The translations under genes were made by a program, and so were the position numbers. From positions 1,674,001-1,738,000 of the forward strand of contig NZ_OCSR01000002.1 of the NCBI RefSeq assembly GCF_900230185.1: 64,000 nucleotides of DNA, read 5' to 3'. The stretch is from Burkholderia sp. OK233. Its GTDB lineage: Bacteria > Pseudomonadota > Gammaproteobacteria > Burkholderiales > Burkholderiaceae. The notes under the pieces were generated by a model, which saw nothing but the letters and a program-made list of their open reading frames with translations, was not told the origin of the DNA and did no database searches. Below are positions 25,099 through 32,989 of the stretch, one piece after another (the first letter of the stretch is position 1; every line of letters begins with the position of its first letter).

Positions 25099-26139
25099 AT
25101 GAAAAAAAAGGTTTGGAGAACCATTGGATTTGGACTGTCGGCTGCAGCCGGCACGCTAGGTGCAATGCCCGCATCTGCGCAGTCGAGCGTCCAGCTATAC
25201 GGTACGGTAGACGGCGGCGTCCGTTACCAGACGAATGCGGTAAAAGGCGGTGGCACGGTGGTGACGATGAATTCGAACGGCTACTACAGTTCGAACAAAC
25301 TCGGCTTCCTGGGGAAGGAAGACCTGGGTAATGGCTGGAACGCGCACTTCCAGTTGGAGAACGGCTTCAACCTCGGCAACGGGCAGTTCGACAATACCAC
25401 TGGCATTGAATTCAACCGGCAGGCGTTCGTCGGCATCGGAAATGAAAAATACGGATCGCTCGACCTCGGCCGCCAGTACACAATCTCTCACGACATCATC
25501 AGCATCTACGATCCGTTCGGCTTTCACTTCACGCCGATCCTTCCGTTGACTACCGCCTCAGACGGCACGCGCAACAACAACGACGTCAAGTACAAGAACG
25601 TTTTCGGTCCTTTGCTGTTCGAAGTGGACAATTCGCTCGGGGGCGTCGCGGGCGATTTCAGCAGCGGAGCAACGCGCTCAGTCGGCATGAGTTATAGCGC
25701 GGGTCCGGTTAGCGTCGGTGGCGTGTATGGGCATCGCAACATACTGACCGGCACGGCCTACATCGGCGACAGCTATTACATGGCCGGCGCCGCCTACAAA
25801 ATCGGCCCGGTACGACTGTCGGGCGGTTTCATGGCCGAGGATCTGCAGAATCCGGCCGCACCGCACCAGGTAACAAACAACACCTTTGGCGGTATCTCGT
25901 GGACCATTACGCCGGACGTGATTTTCGACGGCGGCTACTACCAGACTACGGTGTCGAACGACAAGGCCAGCCGCCGCGGCCTGTCGATAGTTTCGCTCGC
26001 CTATCTGCTGTCCAAGCGCACCACGCTCTACGGGGAAGTCGACTACACGTCGTACAAGCACGCGGTGGTCAGTACGCTCAACCCGGCCGGCGCGTCCAGT
26101 CAGACAGCGGTCACCGTCGGCATCGACGTCCTGTTCTAG
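25099..26139 (+). CDS. Gram-negative porin (Burkholderia OmpC-like trimeric porin)
   Basis: 346 residues. A signal peptide ends at ASAQS (about residue 26), followed by the usual opening SVQLYGTVDGGVRYQTN. The mature part has alternating beta strands and the family's FLGKEDLGNGWNAHFQLENGF and NRQAFVGIGNEKYGSLDLGR segments. It ends with Phe (VGIDVLF), the outer-membrane assembly signal. The start at 25099 (GGAGAC upstream) gives a clean signal peptide; the frame from 25048 does not. Placed within the catabolic cluster, it probably gives outer-membrane entry to the acid substrate taken up by the DctA-type carrier. Confidence 0.93.
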   Translation: MKKKVWRTIGFGLSAAAGTLGAMPASAQSSVQLYGTVDGGVRYQTNAVKGGGTVVTMNSNGYYSSNKLGFLGKEDLGNGWNAHFQLENGFNLGNGQFDNTTGIEFNRQAFVGIGNEKYGSLDLGRQYTISHDIISIYDPFGFHFTPILPLTTASDGTRNNNDVKYKNVFGPLLFEVDNSLGGVAGDFSSGATRSVGMSYSAGPVSVGGVYGHRNILTGTAYIGDSYYMAGAAYKIGPVRLSGGFMAEDLQNPAAPHQVTNNTFGGISWTITPDVIFDGGYYQTTVSNDKASRRGLSIVSLAYLLSKRTTLYGEVDYTSYKHAVVSTLNPAGASSQTAVTVGIDVLF

Positions 26140-26203
26140 TACGTCAGATTCATACCCGGATGCGCGTAATCGATGCGCGCGCCGAACTTTCCAGGAGCCA
26201 CCG

Positions 26204-27229
26204 ATGATCATCGATATTCACGGACACTACACGACTGCGCCGAAAGCGCTGGAGACCTGGCGCAACCGTCAGATCGCCGCGCTGGGTCAGTCGTCAGGCA
26301 GCCCTAAGCCTTCAGAATTGAAGATCAGTGACGACGAACTGTGCGAATCGATCGAGACCAACCAGCTACGCTTGATGCGCGAACGCGGGCTCGATCTCAC
26401 GGTGTTCAGTCCACGCGCGAGCTTCATGGCGCATCACATCGGCGACTTCGATGTATCGAATACCTGGGCGGCGATCTGCAACGAGTTGTGCTATCGCGTG
26501 AGCCAGCTGTTTCCGCAGAATTTCATTCCGGCGGCGATGCTGCCGCAGAGTCCGGGTGTCGACACGGCAACGTGCATCCCCGAATTGGTGAAATGCGTCG
26601 AGCGGTACGGCAACGTCGCAATCAACCTGAATCCCGATCCGTCCGGCGGTCACTGGACGAGCCCGCCGCTGTCGGACCGCTACTGGTACCCGATCTACGA
26701 GAAGATGGTCGAATACGACATCCCCGCGATGATTCACGTGAGCACGAGCTGCAACGCGTGTTTCCATACGACCGGGGCGCACTACCTGAATGCGGATACG
26801 ACGGCCTTCATGCAGTGCCTGACGTCTGACCTCTTTCATGATTTCCCCACACTGCGTTTCGTGATTCCGCATGGCGGCGGCGCGGTGCCGTATCACTGGG
26901 GACGTTTCCGCGGTCTCGCGCAGGAGATGAAAAAACCGCCACTGGAAGACCACCTGCTCAACAACGTGTTCTTCGACACCTGCGTGTACCACCAACCCGG
27001 TATCAATCTGCTTACCGAAGTAATTCCCGTCGACAACATCCTGTTCGCGAGCGAGATGATCGGCGCGGTGCGCGGTATCGATCCGTACACGCAGCACTAT
27101 TTCGACGACACAAAACGCTACATCGAAGCCGCTGATATGAACCCTGAGCAGCGTTTCAAGATTTACGAAGGTAACGCGCGCCGCGTCTATCCGCGGCTGC
27201 ATGCCGCGCTCACTGCGCAAGGACGTTGA
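26204..27229 (+). CDS. ligJ: 4-oxalomesaconate hydratase-like amidohydrolase (LigJ type)
   Basis: 341 residues, the same length as LigJ. The start MIIDIHGHYTTAPKALETWR has the metal-binding HxH, and further motifs are FSPRASFMAHHIGD, NLNPDPSGGHW, MIHVSTSCNACFHTTGAHYL, FVIPHGGGAVPYHWGRF and NILFASEMIGAVRGIDP. LigJ hydrates 4-oxalomesaconate to 4-carboxy-4-hydroxy-2-oxoadipate in the protocatechuate 4,5-cleavage and gallate pathways. AGGAG precedes the ATG. It closes a cluster that also has a LigI-like lactonase, which supports a 2-pyrone or oxalomesaconate route. The dioxygenase and the final aldolase of that pathway are not in the window. Confidence 0.87.
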   Translation: MIIDIHGHYTTAPKALETWRNRQIAALGQSSGSPKPSELKISDDELCESIETNQLRLMRERGLDLTVFSPRASFMAHHIGDFDVSNTWAAICNELCYRVSQLFPQNFIPAAMLPQSPGVDTATCIPELVKCVERYGNVAINLNPDPSGGHWTSPPLSDRYWYPIYEKMVEYDIPAMIHVSTSCNACFHTTGAHYLNADTTAFMQCLTSDLFHDFPTLRFVIPHGGGAVPYHWGRFRGLAQEMKKPPLEDHLLNNVFFDTCVYHQPGINLLTEVIPVDNILFASEMIGAVRGIDPYTQHYFDDTKRYIEAADMNPEQRFKIYEGNARRVYPRLHAALTAQGR

Positions 27230-27365
27230 TCATGTATGAACTCGGAGTCGTTTCAGATTCCCCTGATCCAGGCAAGCACACCTGCGCTTAACTATCGGCT
27301 CCATCGACACGGCAGAACAATCCTCACCGATTCCCTGTTCGAACCGTCGGCGGCCAAGACGAAGA

Positions 27366-27815
27366 CTCCCTGGAAATCCTCACCTTATTTCAGGTGCGTG
27401 CTCAAGGCGGCGATTGCTCACCTCCTGGAATCGCTCACCTTTGGCGAGCGATTTCCTGGAACTCGTCACCTTGGCGTGGTTTTGCTTGCTCCCACGGTGC
27501 AGTTCAGCCCCCGGTACGCCTCACCTCTCGCTGATATTGCGACATCTCCTGGAATGGCTCACCTCTCACCGACGTGATGTCATGCCCCCTGGAAAAACTC
27601 ACCTTTCGTCGAGGTGGTTGCATCTCCTGGAACGGCTCACCTCTCACCGACGTGATGTCATGCCCCCTGGAAGAACTCACCTTTCGTCGAAGTGGTTGGG
27701 TCTCCTGGAATTCCTCACCTTTGGCGGTGTTGACGATATTTCCTGGCGCTCCTCACCTTTAACTACGATGACGCCATCTCCTGGAATTCCTCACCATCCT
27801 GGAATCGCTCACCTT
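27366..27815 (-). repeat. Off-origin iteron-like array C (12 copies plus 1 degenerate)
   Basis: Copies start at 27366, 27422, 27453, 27508, 27546, 27586, 27624, 27664, 27702, 27740, 27778 and 27796, each about 20 bases; a degenerate one lies near 27411. The plus-strand consensus is CTCCTGGAATTCCTCACCTT, so all read as GGTGAG/CAGGA iterons on the minus strand. Copies at 27546, 27624 and 27702 are exactly 78 apart, because a 78-base unit holding two iterons is duplicated. The array lies between the ligJ-like gene and an outer-membrane protein gene. It aligns with array B over about 165 bases. Confidence 0.82.
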
Positions 27816-27821
27816 TGCAGA

Positions 27822-28340
27822 CTAGAACTTCACCTTCACCTGAAACCCGATCGTGAACGGAAGATTGTCCGAGGGGATTGGTGGAATCACAATGAAGTTA
27901 GCCCCGACGCGCTTGTAATCGACCATCACGATCGGCGCGACAACCGGCCCAATCGTGTGGTTACGGCCTAGACCCCAGTTGCCGTAGTTATAGCCCGAGA
28001 TGATCCCGCCTATCGCCGCGATTCGCACGATGCCCCAGTGCGCGAACTCCGGCGCCCAGACGCCGCCGCCATAGTACGAAGGCCGCCGCAGCGAGTTGCG
28101 AAAGCCGCCGGCAGTCACCGCCCATTGATTGTTGAGCCAGCATTCGACGCCAAGGCCAGGATTGAATTGCTCGAAATGGGTATTGGGGTCGGGATTGATG
28201 TGATACGAGCCGAGCATAGCGTCGACCCATACGCCGCCCTCGCACCAATTGCCCGCATGGGCAGCGGACGCTGCGGCGAGGCTCGCGACGAGTGCTACAG
28301 CCGCGTGTCGAATCTGTTTTTTTGTCTGACGAAAACGCAT
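27822..28340 (-). CDS. Small outer-membrane beta-barrel protein, unknown role
   Basis: 172 residues. A signal peptide (VALVASLAAASAAHAG) is followed by Trp/Gly/Tyr-rich beta strands (NWCEGGVWVDAMLGSYHINP, GLGVECWLNNQWAVTAGGF, IISGYNYGNWGLGRNH) and a terminal Phe (GFQVKVKF) typical of small outer-membrane barrels. The mature length of about 145 fits an eight-stranded barrel. Two cysteines lie in the mature N-terminal third. It resembles phage- or PagP-sized barrels in size only, and no family is assigned. It is a single gene; its stop is six bases from the last iteron of array C. Confidence 0.68.
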   Translation of the reverse strand: MRFRQTKKQIRHAAVALVASLAAASAAHAGNWCEGGVWVDAMLGSYHINPDPNTHFEQFNPGLGVECWLNNQWAVTAGGFRNSLRRPSYYGGGVWAPEFAHWGIVRIAAIGGIISGYNYGNWGLGRNHTIGPVVAPIVMVDYKRVGANFIVIPPIPSDNLPFTIGFQVKVKF

Positions 28341-28563
28341 GTATTCTCCGCCACCGATCGAACGCCGGTGTCATCTATGTTCCAGGTATTCTTGCTTGTC
28401 GTCCGTCGCGCACTGTACCTCAACCCGCACGGGCGATGTGGAGGGCACGCTCGGGCGCGCGGGCACGGGACGTGCCCCACGGCGCAGACGCAACGATAAC
28501 GGAGAACCGATGGCAGAGCGGTGGACATCCGGCTGGTGTCCACCTTCATTCGCTGGAAGAGGT

Positions 28564-29043
28564 CTAGAGGCCGAGGTCGGACAAGCCGGGATGGTCGTCA
28601 GGACGGCGGCCCAGCGGCCAATGATAAAGACGGTCGGCCTCGCGGATCGGCAGATCGTTGATGCTGGCATGACGGCGCGCCATCAGCCCGTGTTCATCGA
28701 ACTCCCAATTCTCGTTGCCGTATGAACGGAACCAGTTGTTCGAGTCGTCGTGCCACTCGTAGGCAAAGCGCACGGCGATACGGTTATCCGTGAATGCCCA
28801 AAGCTCCTTGATCAGGCGGTAGTCGAGTTCCTTTGCCCATTTGCGGCGCAACAGGCCGACGATCTCCGCGCGGCCATGCGTGAACTCGGCACGGTTGCGC
28901 CAGACGCTATCCGGTGTGTACGCGAGCGACACGCGTTCGGGGTCGCGGGTGTTCCAGCCGTCATCCGCCGCGCGCACCTTCTGGATCGCGGTTTCGCGTG
29001 TGAACGGCGGCAGCGGCGGGCGGGTTTCGATCGGGTCGGCCAT
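28564..29043 (-). CDS. NTF2-like / SnoaL-type protein (DUF1348)
   Basis: 159 residues of the DUF1348 group in the NTF2-like fold: AADDGWNTRDPERVSLAYTP, DSVWRNRAEFTHGR, VRFAYEWHDDSNNWFRSYGN and ENWEFDEHGLMARRHASIND. Such cone-shaped proteins bind small ligands or act as isomerases and hydrolases, but the biochemical role of this group is not settled. The gene starts 13 bases after the TetR gene ends on the same strand, so the two form an operon and the protein is probably under that regulator. Confidence 0.85.
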   Translation of the reverse strand: MADPIETRPPLPPFTRETAIQKVRAADDGWNTRDPERVSLAYTPDSVWRNRAEFTHGRAEIVGLLRRKWAKELDYRLIKELWAFTDNRIAVRFAYEWHDDSNNWFRSYGNENWEFDEHGLMARRHASINDLPIREADRLYHWPLGRRPDDHPGLSDLGL

Positions 29044-29056
29044 GGTGTTTCCTCAG

Positions 29057-29758
29057 TCAGGTTTCGGTACGCCGGGATGGCGGTCGTTTGCTTGGGGCTT
29101 TACTTGGGGACCTGCTCGCGGATTGGCCTGCGAGTGGGTTCGATTCGCTTGCGGACTCGGTATTGAGCAAGGCTTCAGCGGCGGCTCGCGCGTCGAGCGC
29201 CGCGTCGGCCTCGCCGCTCACCAGCGCCACGGCGATGGCGCCGTCGAGCAGAATCAGCCATTGGCGCGACAAGCGCGCGGCGCGGCGCGCGTCCATGCCC
29301 GATTCGGCCGAGTAGTCATCGCACTGGATTCGCACGAACACGAGCAGGCGTTCCTTGTGTTCACGCGCAACGATCCGGATCGGATCCTCCGCGGAGGCGA
29401 TTTCGCCGGCCGCGTTGAGAAACGCGCAACCGTGAAAGTCCTCTGACGCAAACCATTCGCGCAGCACGTCGAACATGCCGAGCAGGTGCGCGCGCGCAGT
29501 CTTGCCGTGCCGCAACGTGCCCGCGATAAACCAGTTCATCCAGCGTTCGTCGCGCCGCTCCAGCGCGGCGGCGACAAGCGCGTCTTTCGATTCGAAATGC
29601 GTGTAAAAGCTTTTACGCGCAGTACCGGATTGCTTGACGATCGCATCTACGCCGGTGGCATGAATGCCGCCGGCGTAGATCAACGCCTCCGCGGCATCGA
29701 GCAGCCGTTCACGCGCGCTGCCGGACGCAGCCAGTTCAGTTGGGTTTTGAGTAGCCAT
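29057..29758 (-). CDS. TetR-family transcriptional regulator
   Basis: 233 residues. The HTH is at about 15-60 (RERLLDAAEALIYAGGIHAT, then GVDAIVKQSGTARKSFYTHF), the usual TetR recognition helix. The ligand-binding part has FHGCAFLNAAGEIA and RLSRQWLILLDGAIAVAL. The C-terminal 30 residues are Ser/Pro/Arg-rich and probably disordered (SRSPSKAPSKRPPSRR). It is divergent from the yceI-like gene with a palindrome between them at 29770-29783, and is followed by the NTF2-like gene. It likely represses both sides. Confidence 0.88.
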   Translation of the reverse strand: MATQNPTELAASGSARERLLDAAEALIYAGGIHATGVDAIVKQSGTARKSFYTHFESKDALVAAALERRDERWMNWFIAGTLRHGKTARAHLLGMFDVLREWFASEDFHGCAFLNAAGEIASAEDPIRIVAREHKERLLVFVRIQCDDYSAESGMDARRAARLSRQWLILLDGAIAVALVSGEADAALDARAAAEALLNTESASESNPLAGQSASRSPSKAPSKRPPSRRTET

Positions 29759-29769
29759 ATTCGAAGGGT

Positions 29770-29783
29770 AGAACGATCATTCT
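29770..29783. promoter_or_regulatory. Putative TetR operator palindrome
   Basis: AGAACGATCATTCT is an imperfect palindrome, and outside it CGAAGG (left) pairs with CCTTCG (right), giving a symmetric site of about 27 bases. It lies 12 bases upstream of the TetR start codon and faces the YceI-like gene, as TetR operators often do. Confidence 0.6.
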
Positions 29784-29866
29784 CCTTCGTCAAGTTTTTG
29801 TGCACTTCGGCGGATCGCTACGCTTACTGCTATCGTGGTGATGGTCGACCAACCGGAACGAATTTC

Positions 29867-30517
29867 ATGAGCATCCCTGTTGTCCGCATCACCCTGGTGC
29901 GCGCGTTGCTCAGCGCAGCGCTGCTGACTTCGATGGCCTGCACGCCTTTGCAAGTGCTCACCCATACAGTCAGCCAGAACGAAGCACGCGTGCCGCCCGG
30001 CCGTTACGATCTCGATCGGGACCACTGCAGCATCACCTTCGACATCGATCACTTCAAGTACTCGCGCTTTACGATGCGCTTCGATCGCAGGCAGGGGCAA
30101 CTCGACTGGAACGAAGGCGGGATGGACAAGAGTACCGTGGCGATCACGATCGACGCCGCGAGCATCGATACGAATGTGCCGCTACTCGACAAGATGGTGA
30201 CAAGCGACAGCATGCTCGACGTCGTGCGCTATCCGGAGTTGCGCTTCACCAGCACGCACTTTGAGCGCACCGGCGAATCGCGCGGCACGTTGACCGGCGA
30301 TCTGACGATTCACGGCGTTACGCAACCTGTGACGCTCGATGTGACCTTCAACGGCTTCGCGCCCGATCCGCTCACGAAAAAAGACACGCTCGGCTTTTCC
30401 GCGGAAGGGCATTTCAGCCGCGCGAAGTTCGGTTTGTCGACGTGGTATCCGGCTGTCGGCGACGATATTCATGTGCGTATTCAGGCTGAGTTCGAAAAAA
30501 CGCCCGCAGGCGCGTGA
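29867..30517 (+). CDS. YceI-family polyisoprenoid-binding-like protein
   Basis: 216 residues. An N-terminal hydrophobic signal ends near LLTSMACTP; the Cys suggests a possible lipoprotein, although the lipobox is imperfect. The YceI lipocalin-like domain runs from RYDLDRDHCSITFDIDHFKY through LTGDLTIHGVTQPVTLDVTF to FSRAKFGLSTWYPAVGDDIH. YceI proteins bind isoprenoid-like lipids in the periplasm. The ATG at 29867 is chosen; the frame upstream to 29486 only runs antisense through the TetR gene. Divergent from tetR, separated by the palindromic site. Confidence 0.88.
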   Translation: MSIPVVRITLVRALLSAALLTSMACTPLQVLTHTVSQNEARVPPGRYDLDRDHCSITFDIDHFKYSRFTMRFDRRQGQLDWNEGGMDKSTVAITIDAASIDTNVPLLDKMVTSDSMLDVVRYPELRFTSTHFERTGESRGTLTGDLTIHGVTQPVTLDVTFNGFAPDPLTKKDTLGFSAEGHFSRAKFGLSTWYPAVGDDIHVRIQAEFEKTPAGA

Positions 30518-30537
30518 GCGCGGTGCGGGCATTTTGT
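30502..30537 (+). terminator. Intrinsic terminator after the yceI-like gene
   Basis: GCCCGCA (30502-30508) pairs with TGCGGGC (30524-30530), with an inner GCGC/GCGC stem, followed by ATTTTGTTT. The stem overlaps the stop codon of the YceI-like gene. Confidence 0.7.
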
Positions 30538-30575
30538 TTCAGCAGTTGTGTGCTTGAGTGCAGCGCTGTTTCAAC

Positions 30576-31607
30576 TCACGCAGCGGTCCAGTCGAGAATC
30601 ACCTTGCCGCTCTCGCCTGAGAGCATCGTGGCAAACGCCTCCTGATAATCGTCGACCTTGAAGTGGTGAGTGAGGATCGGCGACAGGTCCAAACCGCTTT
30701 GCAGCATCGCGACCATCTTGTACCAGGTTTCGAACATCTCGCGGCCGTAAATGCCCTTGATTTCGAGGCCCTTGAAGATCACCTGGGTCCAGTCGATTGC
30801 GGTCTGCGCGGGCGGAATGCCGAGCAGTGCGATCTTGCCACCGTGGTTCATCGCTTCGAGCATGCTGGTGAAAGCACTCGGCACACCTGACATTTCCAGC
30901 CCGACGTCGAAACCTTCGGCCATGTGCAGATCCGCCATTACGTCGCGCAACGATTCGCGCGAGACGTTCACCGCACGCGTCGCGCCCATCTTGCGCGCGA
31001 GTTCGAGGCGATAGTCATTGACGTCGGTGATCACCACATTGCGTGCGCCGACGTGTTTCGCAATCGCCACCGCCATGATGCCGATCGGCCCGGCGCCGGT
31101 GATCAACACGTCTTCGCCGACCAGGTTGAACGACAGCGCCGTATGCGTGGCGTTGCCGAACGGATCGAAGATCGCGGCGAGATCGTCGGAGATTTCAGGC
31201 GGAATCTTGAACGCGTTGAACGCAGGAATTACGAGGTATTCGGCGAATGCACCTTCGCGATTCACGCCGACTCCCACTGTATTGCGGCACAGATGCCGGC
31301 GTCCCGCACGACAGTTGCGACAGAAGCCGCAGGTGATATGCCCTTCGCCCGACACGCGATCGCCGATCGCAAAGCCGCGCACTTCCTGACCCATTTCGAC
31401 GATTTCACCGACGTATTCATGGCCGACATGCATCGGTACTGGAATCGTCTTTTGCGCCCAGTCGTCCCACTTCCAGATATGGATATCGGTGCCGCAGATC
31501 GCGGTGCGCGTGATGCGGATCATCACGTCGTTGTGACCGACTTCGGGCTTCTTCACATCCGTCAGCGTGAGGCCCGGTGCGCGTTCGAGTTTTGCCAATG
31601 CTTTCAT
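30576..31607 (-). CDS. tdh: L-threonine 3-dehydrogenase
   Basis: 343 residues, the usual Tdh length. Zinc-dependent medium-chain dehydrogenase: the catalytic Cys is in RTAICGTDIHIW, then HVGHEYVGEIVEMG, a structural zinc site with four Cys in CGFCRNCRAGRRHLC, NAD-binding GAGPIGIMAVAIAKHVGA, and SGVPSAFTSML. It oxidises threonine to 2-amino-3-ketobutyrate for the ligase encoded 13 bases upstream in the same operon. GGAGG precedes the start at 31607; an open frame to 31661 overlaps kbl and is less likely. Confidence 0.96.
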   Translation of the reverse strand: MKALAKLERAPGLTLTDVKKPEVGHNDVMIRITRTAICGTDIHIWKWDDWAQKTIPVPMHVGHEYVGEIVEMGQEVRGFAIGDRVSGEGHITCGFCRNCRAGRRHLCRNTVGVGVNREGAFAEYLVIPAFNAFKIPPEISDDLAAIFDPFGNATHTALSFNLVGEDVLITGAGPIGIMAVAIAKHVGARNVVITDVNDYRLELARKMGATRAVNVSRESLRDVMADLHMAEGFDVGLEMSGVPSAFTSMLEAMNHGGKIALLGIPPAQTAIDWTQVIFKGLEIKGIYGREMFETWYKMVAMLQSGLDLSPILTHHFKVDDYQEAFATMLSGESGKVILDWTAA

Positions 31608-31620
31608 GTGCGCCTCCGCT

Positions 31621-32820
31621 TCAGATGACACCGAGTTGACGGCCGACGCGCGCAAATGCATCGACGGCTCGATCGATTTGTTCCGGCGTGTGCGCGGCGC
31701 TCATTTGCGTGCGGATTCGCGCGCGGCCTTTGGGCACGACGGGGAACGAGAAGCCGATCACGTAAACGCCTTCCTTCAACAACGCGTCGGCCATATTCGA
31801 TGCGAGTTGTGCGTCGCCGAGCATGACCGGAATGATCGGGTGTTCGCCGGGCACGAGCGTGAAGCCGAGCGCACTCATCGCGCGACGGAAATGCGCGCCG
31901 TTTTCGCGCACGCGCGCACGCAGTTGCGCACCTTCGTCGCTGGCGAGCAATTCGAGTACTTTCAGCGAGGCGGCTGCGATGCTCGGTGTCAGTGTGTTCG
32001 AGAACAGATAGGGACGTGAGCGTTGACGCAGCAGATCGATGACTTCCTGGCGCGCTGCGACGTAGCCGCCCGATGCGCCGCCCAGTGCTTTGCCGAGCGT
32101 GCCCGTAATGATGTCGACGCGCGACAGCACACCGCAATGTTCCGGCGTGCCACGCCCAAGCTCGCCGACGAAACCGACCGCGTGCGAATCGTCGACCATC
32201 ACGAGTGCGCCGTAGCGGTCGGCGAGATCGCAAATGCCTGCGAGGTCAGCGATGATGCCGTCCATCGAAAACACGCCGTCCGTGGCGATCAGCTTGAAGC
32301 GTGCGCCAGCGGCATCCGCTTCTTTCAGCCTGGCTTCGAGATCCACGAGGTCATTGTTCTTGTAGCGAAAACGCTTTGCCTTCGAAAGCCGCACACCGTC
32401 GATGATGCTCGCGTGGTTCAGCTCGTCGCTGATGATGGCGTCGTTGTCGTCGAGCAGGGTTTCGAACAGACCACCGTTCGCATCGAAACAGCTGGAGTAG
32501 AGAATGCAATCGTCGGTTTGCAGAAATGCAGCCAGCGCCTTTTCGAGGTCTTTGTGCACGGTCTGCGTGCCGCAAATAAAGCGCACCGACGCCATGCCGA
32601 AGCCGTCATTATCCAGGCCTTGTTTCGCGGCCTCGATCAGCCGTTCGTCGTTAGCCAGACCAAGATAGTTATTCGCACAGAAATTCAGCACTTCCGTGCC
32701 GTTCGCAAGACGCACGTCAGCCGACTGGGGGCTGGCTATCACGCGCTCGTTCTTGTAAAAACCGTCAGCGCGGATCTGCTCGAGTGTGCCGCGCAGATGG
32801 GCGAGGTAAAGGTCACGCAT
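31621..32820 (-). CDS. kbl: 2-amino-3-ketobutyrate CoA ligase (glycine C-acetyltransferase)
   Basis: 399 residues, matching Kbl. PLP-dependent alpha-oxoamine synthase family: NFCANNYLGLAND, GTQTVHKDLEKALAAFL, DELNHASIIDGVRL, VMVDDSHAVGFVG, and the PLP lysine in DIITGTLGKALGGASGGY. It converts the product of Tdh plus CoA to glycine and acetyl-CoA. AGGAG lies upstream of the ATG at 32820. First gene of the kbl-tdh operon and divergent from an XRE-cupin regulator. Confidence 0.96.
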   Translation of the reverse strand: MRDLYLAHLRGTLEQIRADGFYKNERVIASPQSADVRLANGTEVLNFCANNYLGLANDERLIEAAKQGLDNDGFGMASVRFICGTQTVHKDLEKALAAFLQTDDCILYSSCFDANGGLFETLLDDNDAIISDELNHASIIDGVRLSKAKRFRYKNNDLVDLEARLKEADAAGARFKLIATDGVFSMDGIIADLAGICDLADRYGALVMVDDSHAVGFVGELGRGTPEHCGVLSRVDIITGTLGKALGGASGGYVAARQEVIDLLRQRSRPYLFSNTLTPSIAAASLKVLELLASDEGAQLRARVRENGAHFRRAMSALGFTLVPGEHPIIPVMLGDAQLASNMADALLKEGVYVIGFSFPVVPKGRARIRTQMSAAHTPEQIDRAVDAFARVGRQLGVI

Positions 32821-32922
32821 GAACCAGACTCCTGAAAGGGTGGTGCGTCCACGCGCAACATGCTCGGCACTTGCGGCATGTTCGACGTCGAGGCGGGCTG
32901 TTATAGTCGGCTGTCAGTTTTA

Positions 32923-32944
32923 TCGGATATTTTCGTTTTTCCGA
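32923..32944. promoter_or_regulatory. Putative operator between kbl and the XRE-cupin regulator
   Basis: TCGGA (32923-32927) and TCCGA (32940-32944) flank a T-rich 12-base centre, and a related ATCCGG follows at 32951. This AT-rich block is the only obvious symmetric element in the 170-base gap, so it is a candidate site for the divergent regulator. Confidence 0.4.
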
Positions 32945-32989
32945 ACTAAAATCCGGTATGTCGAACAACTCTAAACGATAGGTCAGTAA

